Origin: a bacterium
GTDB taxonomy: Bacteria; Desulfobacterota; Binatia; UBA12015
Reading direction: 5' to 3'
Assembly (NCBI GenBank): GCA_029976905.1
Contig: JAPOLW010000252.1
Span: 1-5,953 of the forward strand
DNA: 5,953 nt
The position numbers were made by a program, and so were the translations under genes. Each line of letters opens with the position of its first letter. Position 1 is the stretch's first letter. The notes below the pieces were generated by a model. The model saw only the letters and a program-made list of their open reading frames with translations. It was not told the origin of the DNA and did no database searches. Positions 1-4,372 of the stretch are shown piece after piece.

Positions 1-52
1 CCGCCGGCGTCGACCCGAGGGAGAACACCGCTTCGGCGCCCGGCGTCGCCGA
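1..52. other. Short flank beyond the thiolase stop, no assignable gene
   Basis: These bases lie downstream of the minus-strand thiolase stop. On the minus strand a GTG at 26-28 opens a short frame to the window edge, but it has no convincing ribosome binding site and too few codons to recognise. The plus-strand frames are also open but carry no recognisable motif. No terminator-like hairpin with a T-run is visible. The next minus-strand gene may begin at or beyond the edge, but this cannot be decided here. Confidence 0.4.
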
Positions 53-1351
53 TCAGTCGAGTCTCTCGAGAACCGTCGAAATCCCCATCCCGGCGCCAAT
101 GCATTGGGTCGCCAGGCCGAAGCGCCCTCCCGAGCGCCGCAATTCCTTGGCCACCGTCGTCACCAGGCGAGCGCCGGTCGCCCCGAGAGGATGGCCGATC
201 GCAAGCGAACCGCCGTTGACGTTGACGCGATCCGGGGAAATGCCGAGCTCGCGGATCGACGGCAGGACCTGCGCCGAGAAGGCTTCATTGAACTCGACCC
301 GGTCGATCTGCTCTCCGGTGATGCCGGCCTGCGCAAAGGCCTTCTTCGACGAGACCACCGGCCCAAGCCCCATGAGCTGTGGCTTGACCCCCCCGACCGC
401 AATTCCCACGATCCGCGCCAGCGGCTCCAGCCCCAACGCGAGCGCCTTCTCCTCGCTCATCAGGAGCGCGGCGGAGATGCCGTCGTTGGTCGGACAGGAG
501 TTCCCCGCCGAGATCACGATCTCCTGATCGGCGAAGCTCTTCACGCCCCGGATCGCCCGGAGCCCGCCCAGCTTCTCCGCCGTCGTTCCCGGACGAATGC
601 ACTCGTCGCGGTCGAAGCGGATCCGTGGTCCGTGCTCGTCCTCGAGCCAATTGCCCTCGTCGTCGAAGACCGGCTCTTCCACCTCCAGAGGCACGACCTC
701 GTCGGCATAGACGCCCGCCTCGTAGGCCTCGTGCGCCTTGCGGTGGCTCTCGGCCGCAAACGCATCGAGTTCGGCGCGCCCGAGGCCATACACTTCGGCC
801 ACGTTCTGCGCCGTCTGGGTCATGTCCTGCAACCACGGTGACGCCAGGATGTACTCGGGAAAGGGCACCGAGAAATACGCATCATGATCGGGGGCCGGGG
901 CCCGCTGCACGTCGTTCAATTCCGTGATGCGATCGTTCATGCGCGTCACCCGGGTGGGCGGCCCGCCTCCGCCCAGGGTCCGCCCCATCCGCTCGATCCC
1001 CATCGCCACACCGCAATCGATGTGTCCGACCATGATCGCCGTCGCGATCCGATGAAGCGTCTCCATGCTGGATCCGCATTGACGGTTGGAATGGAAGGAG
1101 CAGACCTCGAGCGGCAGACCCGCGAGGCGCTGGACGTTGCCGATGTAGCTGAACTCGGTGCCGCGCCCCTGGACGTTGCCCAGCCCGAGATCTTCGATCA
1201 TCGAATCGGGCACTCCGGGGTGGCGATCGAGAAGGGTGCGCAGCACCGTCGCCCCCGCATCATCCAGACGCGTCGCAACGAGTTTCCCGCGCGCGCCGCG
1301 CGCGAACGCGGAGCGGGCACCGTCGACGAGAACGACCTTGCGGATCTCCAT
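53..1351 (-). CDS. Thiolase family acetyl-CoA C-acyltransferase (beta-ketothiolase)
   Basis: Predicted 432-residue cytosolic thiolase, which would cleave a 3-ketoacyl-CoA with CoA to give acetyl- or propionyl-CoA plus a shortened acyl-CoA, the last step of a beta-oxidation turn. All catalytic landmarks are visible. The nucleophilic Cys is C92 in SNRQCGSS. NEAF lies at 355-358, the GGSLAIGHPLG motif at 380-390 has H387, and the acid/base Cys is C417 in CIGAGMG. SAGNSCPTNDG (281-291) matches the conserved SAGN segment. The protein is longer than the roughly 390-residue degradative thiolases. Some of the extra length lies around residues 127-165 and in an acidic stretch around 223-250. The start is supported by AGGAG (1358-1362 on the plus map) six bases upstream. 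It is divergent from the SDR gene. The exact chain-length or sterol specificity cannot be read from the sequence. A biosynthetic role is less likely, given the acyl-CoA dehydrogenases nearby. Confidence 0.93.
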   Translation of the reverse strand: MEIRKVVLVDGARSAFARGARGKLVATRLDDAGATVLRTLLDRHPGVPDSMIEDLGLGNVQGRGTEFSYIGNVQRLAGLPLEVCSFHSNRQCGSSMETLHRIATAIMVGHIDCGVAMGIERMGRTLGGGGPPTRVTRMNDRITELNDVQRAPAPDHDAYFSVPFPEYILASPWLQDMTQTAQNVAEVYGLGRAELDAFAAESHRKAHEAYEAGVYADEVVPLEVEEPVFDDEGNWLEDEHGPRIRFDRDECIRPGTTAEKLGGLRAIRGVKSFADQEIVISAGNSCPTNDGISAALLMSEEKALALGLEPLARIVGIAVGGVKPQLMGLGPVVSSKKAFAQAGITGEQIDRVEFNEAFSAQVLPSIRELGISPDRVNVNGGSLAIGHPLGATGARLVTTVAKELRRSGGRFGLATQCIGAGMGISTVLERLD

Positions 1352-1357
1352 GCGAAT

Positions 1358-1362
1358 CTCCT
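1358..1362 (-). promoter_or_regulatory. Ribosome binding site of the thiolase gene
   Basis: Read on the minus strand, AGGAG stands six bases before the ATG at 1351. This is a strong Shine-Dalgarno match at normal spacing and supports the chosen start. Confidence 0.75.
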
Positions 1363-1403
1363 AACGTCTCCCCCCCGGGCCCTGCAACGAACGACCGCCC
1401 GCC

Positions 1404-1410
1404 GGAGGAG
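1404..1410 (+). promoter_or_regulatory. Ribosome binding site of the SDR gene
   Basis: GGAGGAG lies just ahead of the ATG at 1414. The GGAGG core ends five bases before the start, a strong Shine-Dalgarno signal that fixes the start. Confidence 0.75.
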
Positions 1411-1413
1411 ACC

Positions 1414-2157
1414 ATGGGAAAGCTCGAGGGAAGGGTCGCGCTCATTTCGGGTGCGGCCCGCGGCCAGGGAGAAGCCATCGCGCGCCGCCTCGCCGCCGAG
1501 GGGGCCTGTGTCGTACTGGGCGACATCCTCGATGAGGAAGGGGCCCGCGTGGCCGCCGATCTCGGTCACACCGCGCTCTACCACCATCTCGACGTCCGGC
1601 GCCCAGAGGACTGGAGCGCGATCACCGCGGAGACGGAGCGATCGTTTGGCCGACTCGACGTTCTGGTCAACAACGCCGGCATCCTGACCCGTGGCGGTCT
1701 GCGCGACCTCTCTCTGGAGACCTATCGGGAAACCATCGACGTCAATCAGGTGGGATGCCTCCTCGGAATGCAGGCCGCCCTGCCGCTTCTCGAGGTGCGC
1801 GGCGGCTCGATCGTGAATACGTCCTCGGTTGCCGGGCTGCAGGGGGTGCCGGGTCTTGCCGCCTACGCTTCGAGCAAATGGGCCGTGCGCGGACTGACCC
1901 GAACCGCGGCGCTGGAACTGGGCGCCCTGGGGATCCGGGTGAACTCGATCCACCCGGGTGCCATCGAGACGCCGATGCTCGGACCGGTTTCCGACCGGGC
2001 CGCCCAGCAGTACGAAAGCGTCCCCCTCGGACGGATGGGCCAGCCCGGAGAGGTCGCCGATCTCGTTCTCTTCCTGGCCTGTGACGACAGCGCCTTTTGC
2101 ACCGGTGCGGAGTTCACGATCGACGGGGGCGGGCTTGCGGGGCTGCGCCCGCGTTGA
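1414..2157 (+). CDS. Short-chain dehydrogenase/reductase, classical type
   Basis: Predicted 247-residue NAD(P)-dependent SDR that would interconvert a hydroxyl and a keto group. The Rossmann glycine motif is SGAARGQG (12-19). D37 follows the second beta strand, which usually signals NAD(H) over NADP(H). D60 and NNAG (86-89) complete the cofactor site. The catalytic tetrad N111-S138-Y151-K155 is intact. HPG at 180-182 and the C-terminal TGAEFTIDGG are typical. The length is normal for a classical SDR. The N-terminal segment and overall pattern remind me of 3-alpha/20-beta-hydroxysteroid dehydrogenase-like SDRs, but FabG-like and 3-hydroxyacyl-CoA dehydrogenases share the same motifs, so the substrate is open. 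It is the first plus-strand gene and ends 42 bases before the acyl-CoA dehydrogenase pair, which suggests an operon. A role in oxidising the hydroxyacyl or ring hydroxyl of the same substrate is an inference. Confidence 0.92.
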   Translation: MGKLEGRVALISGAARGQGEAIARRLAAEGACVVLGDILDEEGARVAADLGHTALYHHLDVRRPEDWSAITAETERSFGRLDVLVNNAGILTRGGLRDLSLETYRETIDVNQVGCLLGMQAALPLLEVRGGSIVNTSSVAGLQGVPGLAAYASSKWAVRGLTRTAALELGALGIRVNSIHPGAIETPMLGPVSDRAAQQYESVPLGRMGQPGEVADLVLFLACDDSAFCTGAEFTIDGGGLAGLRPR

Positions 2158-2189
2158 GATCGAGCACCCCGACCGATAGCTTTTCCTCC

Positions 2190-2195
2190 GAGGTG
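2190..2195 (+). promoter_or_regulatory. Ribosome binding site selecting a GTG start
   Basis: GAGGTG ends four bases before the GTG at 2200. No early ATG exists in this frame (the first internal Met is residue 50), so this site and the family's usual N-terminus decide the GTG start. Confidence 0.6.
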
Positions 2196-2199
2196 TAGC

Positions 2200-3387
2200 G
2201 TGGATTTGAGACCGACCAGCGCCGAAGAGAAGTTCCGACACGATCTCCGTTCCTGGCTCGCCGATGCCGTTCCTGCGCACGGCGAGAAGCCTCCGCGTGA
2301 CGACTGGAATGCGCGCCGCGAGTGGGACACCGCCTGGCAGCGCAAGATGTTCGACGCGGGCTGGGCCGGCATCAGTTGGCCGAAGAGCTACGGCGGCCGA
2401 GAGGCATCCCTCGTCGAGCAACTCATCTATTACGAGGAATATGCTCGTGCGAAGGCTCCCTACGTCGGCGTGAATTTCGTCGGACTCCTTCATGGGGGGC
2501 CGACGCTGATCGTCGAAGGCTCCGAGGAGCAGCGGCAGAAGCACATCCCCCAGATCCTGCGCGGCGAACAGGTCTGGTGCCAGGGCTTCTCGGAACCGGG
2601 CGCCGGCTCGGATCTCGCCAGCCTCCGAACGCGCGCCGAACGCGACGGAGACCACTACGTGGTCAGTGGCCACAAGATCTGGACGAGCTTCGCCCAGGTC
2701 GCCGACTACTGCGAGCTCCTCGTGCGCACCGACCCCGAAGCCCCCAAGCACAAGGGCATCAGCTGGCTGATCATGCCCATGGATCTGCCGGGGATCGACG
2801 TCCGGCCCCTGCACACGCTGCATGGCGAAGGAGAGTTCAGCGAGGTCTTCCTCGACAACGTCCGCATCCCGATCGCCAATCGTGTCGGCGCCGAGAACGA
2901 TGGCTGGCGCGTCACCAACGTCACACTGCGCTTCGAGCGCGGGACCGCCTTTGCAGGCGAGATGTACGACCTCAAGCGCTGGCTCGGAGAAATCGCGGCC
3001 GCCGCGCAGAAGGTCACCGATCACGGGACCCGCGCCTGGGACGACGCAAGCCTGCGACGCGAGATTGCCCATCTGCAAGCCGACATCGACAGCCTGTGGA
3101 ACCTTCTCAAACTTTCCATCGGCGAAGCCGACGAGGCGGGCGTTCCCGGTGTCGGCGCGTCGGCCGTCAAACTCTTCTTCACCGAGCTCAAGCAGCGCAT
3201 CGGCGACGTGGCCATGCGCGTCCTCGGACGCGCCGTGCTCGGCCGCTCCGCGATTGCCGATCTGCCCGTGGAGTACTTCTCGTACGAAGCACTGCAGTCC
3301 CTCTCGATGACCATCGCGGCTGGATCGTCGCAGATCCAGCGCAAGATCATCGGCGAACGGATTCTGGGCCTCCCCAAGGAGCGGTAA
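2200..3387 (+). CDS. Acyl-CoA dehydrogenase, catalytic-type subunit
   Basis: Predicted 395-residue flavoprotein that would introduce an alpha,beta double bond into an acyl-CoA. The helical N-terminal domain covers about residues 1-120. The middle beta domain starts with CQGFSEPGAGSDLA (127-140) and includes HKIWTS (158-163), which contact FAD and substrate. The C-terminal helical domain ends with SSQIQRKIIGERILGLP. In MCAD-type enzymes the catalytic Glu lies just before the SQIQ segment, but here that stretch reads AAGSSQIQ with no Glu. Instead E246 in RFERG sits where isovaleryl- and long-chain acyl-CoA dehydrogenases carry their base, so E246 is the likely catalytic residue. The FAD-binding RxxF and QxxGGxGY motifs normally found in the C-terminal domain are absent and appear to be supplied by the next gene's product. 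The start is a GTG with GAGGTG ahead. It resembles FadE26/FadE28-type subunits of heterotetrameric enzymes. The substrate is unproven. Confidence 0.92.
   Translation: MDLRPTSAEEKFRHDLRSWLADAVPAHGEKPPRDDWNARREWDTAWQRKMFDAGWAGISWPKSYGGREASLVEQLIYYEEYARAKAPYVGVNFVGLLHGGPTLIVEGSEEQRQKHIPQILRGEQVWCQGFSEPGAGSDLASLRTRAERDGDHYVVSGHKIWTSFAQVADYCELLVRTDPEAPKHKGISWLIMPMDLPGIDVRPLHTLHGEGEFSEVFLDNVRIPIANRVGAENDGWRVTNVTLRFERGTAFAGEMYDLKRWLGEIAAAAQKVTDHGTRAWDDASLRREIAHLQADIDSLWNLLKLSIGEADEAGVPGVGASAVKLFFTELKQRIGDVAMRVLGRAVLGRSAIADLPVEYFSYEALQSLSMTIAAGSSQIQRKIIGERILGLPKER
3376..3381 (+). promoter_or_regulatory. Ribosome binding site inside the upstream gene
   Basis: AAGGAG lies within the last codons of the first acyl-CoA dehydrogenase gene and stands five bases before the ATG at 3387. 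It identifies the true start of the second gene, although that reading frame is open much further upstream. Confidence 0.75.
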
Positions 3388-4361
3388 TGGCCTTCAAGCT
3401 GAGCGAAGAGCAACAGGAGTTACGTCGAGGCATTCGTGACTTCCTCGCCAGCCGTATTCCCATCGAGAAGGTCGCCGCGATCGGTGACGGCGAATCCGAT
3501 GGCCGCCTCTGGACCGAACTGGCCGACATGGGCGTCTTTCACCTACGGCTCCCCGAGTCGGCAGGCGGATTGGGACTCTCGCACGTCGATGCGGCGCTCG
3601 TCTTCGAGGAGCTCGGACGGGCTCTGACGCCGGGGCCTCTGGTCTGGACCCATCTGGCGGCGGGGCGGATCGACGGAGCGGCGGAAGGCAGAACCGTCGT
3701 CACCGGCCTCGATCTCACCCACAACCATCACACCGCCCTGCTCCTCGAGCACTTCGACGTCGCGGACGTGATTCTGGTTCTCGACGGAGACGGCGTCCGG
3801 CGGATCGACCGCAGCGAGATCACCGCGACCCGGGTCGAGACGCCGCTCGACCCCCTCACTCCCGTCTGGCACGCCACGTCCCTCCCGGCCGGCGACCGGA
3901 TCGGCGACGCGCGGGACGCCGAGGCCCTCGGCCTGCTCGGCACGACGCTCTCCGCGGCGATGCTCCTCGGCATTGCCGAAGCAACCTGCGAACGGGGCGT
4001 CGCCTACGCGAAGGAACGGCAGCAATTCGACCGGCCGATCGGTGCCTTCCAGGCCATCAAGCACATGCTGGCCGACACGTTCGTGCGTCAGGAACTTGCG
4101 CGTGCCGCGGTGTACGCCGCCGCCGGCACTCTCGATCATCCCGAGGTGGCCGACGTAGGCACCGCCGTCGCCGAAGCCAAACTCATCGCGGGCGAGAGCG
4201 CGATGAAGAATGCGCGGACCTGCGTTCAGGTGCACGGCGGCATGGGCTACACCTGGGAGGTTCCGGTGCACTACTATCTCAAACGCACATGGGTCCTCGA
4301 GACGAGCTTCGGCGGCATCGACGAGCATGCCGACCGCATCGCCGCCGGTCTGGGCGGCTGA
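3387..4361 (+). CDS. Acyl-CoA dehydrogenase, reduced partner subunit
   Basis: Predicted 324-residue acyl-CoA dehydrogenase-family protein, shorter than the usual 380 or so. The N-terminal helical domain (about 1-85) starts with the typical LSEEQQELRRGIRDFL and contains PESAGGLGL (56-64). The middle domain (about 86-175) is shrunken and lacks the SEPGxGSD and W(I/T)TS motifs. The C-terminal domain keeps RQQFDRPIGAFQ (211-222) and QVHGGMGYTWE (281-291), which in ordinary enzymes bind the FAD of the neighbouring subunit. No catalytic Glu is seen at either known position: the helix reads LGTTLSAAMLLG (184-195), and the C-terminal segment reads SFGGIDEH rather than YEGTSQIQ. It is therefore probably the non-catalytic half of a heteromer with the preceding product, as in mycobacterial FadE27/FadE29-like pairs. 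The ATG shares one base with the upstream stop (TAATG), so the two are probably translationally coupled, which would help equal stoichiometry. Confidence 0.9.
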   Translation: MAFKLSEEQQELRRGIRDFLASRIPIEKVAAIGDGESDGRLWTELADMGVFHLRLPESAGGLGLSHVDAALVFEELGRALTPGPLVWTHLAAGRIDGAAEGRTVVTGLDLTHNHHTALLLEHFDVADVILVLDGDGVRRIDRSEITATRVETPLDPLTPVWHATSLPAGDRIGDARDAEALGLLGTTLSAAMLLGIAEATCERGVAYAKERQQFDRPIGAFQAIKHMLADTFVRQELARAAVYAAAGTLDHPEVADVGTAVAEAKLIAGESAMKNARTCVQVHGGMGYTWEVPVHYYLKRTWVLETSFGGIDEHADRIAAGLGG

Positions 4362-4366
4362 CCGCC
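4341..4366 (+). other. Two mutually exclusive GC-rich hairpins across a stop codon
   Basis: GCCGCC (4341-4346) can pair with GGCGGC (4353-4358) around a six-base loop. GGCGG (4353-4357) can instead pair with CCGCC (4362-4366) around a four-base loop containing the TGA of the second acyl-CoA dehydrogenase gene. No U-run follows, so this is not a convincing intrinsic terminator. In such GC-rich DNA it may be chance. It could modulate initiation at the GTG at 4373. Confidence 0.25.
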
Positions 4367-4372
4367 GCACCC

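Larger units (their letters stand above)
1352..1413. promoter_or_regulatory. Divergent intergenic region between thiolase and SDR genes
   Basis: This 62-base gap separates two start codons pointing outward, so promoters for both directions must lie in it or extend into the flanking genes. Both ribosome binding sites sit inside it. The middle is a C/G-rich run (around 1369-1383). I see no convincing -10/-35 pair and no clear inverted repeat that would mark a TetR-type operator. The call rests only on gene geometry. Confidence 0.45.

Noticed and set aside
1289..1310. Alternating CG-rich run that looks like a simple repeat
   Set aside because: It encodes the Ala-Arg-Gly stretch near the thiolase N-terminus and is explained by codon choice. 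It has no regular repeat unit.
104..1687. Plus-strand frames of 245 and 267 codons opposite the thiolase gene
   Set aside because: The thiolase frame contains all catalytic motifs. These frames are shadows with no recognisable domain, and one of them runs into the SDR gene out of frame.
2158..2199. Possible terminator or promoter between the SDR and first dehydrogenase genes
   Set aside because: The 42-base gap has a short T-run (2181-2184) but no stem before it and no recognisable promoter elements. Only the ribosome binding site is supported.
1198..3078. A 626-codon open frame on the minus strand antisense to the thiolase start, SDR and first dehydrogenase genes
   Set aside because: It crosses three genes with clear family motifs, and its translation shows no recognisable domain. 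Long antisense frames are expected in GC-rich DNA with strong third-position G/C bias.
2322..3386. Upstream extension of the second dehydrogenase frame by about 355 codons
   Set aside because: The added translation is Arg-rich and out of frame with the real first dehydrogenase. The ATG at 3387 has AAGGAG ahead and starts at the normal family N-terminus.
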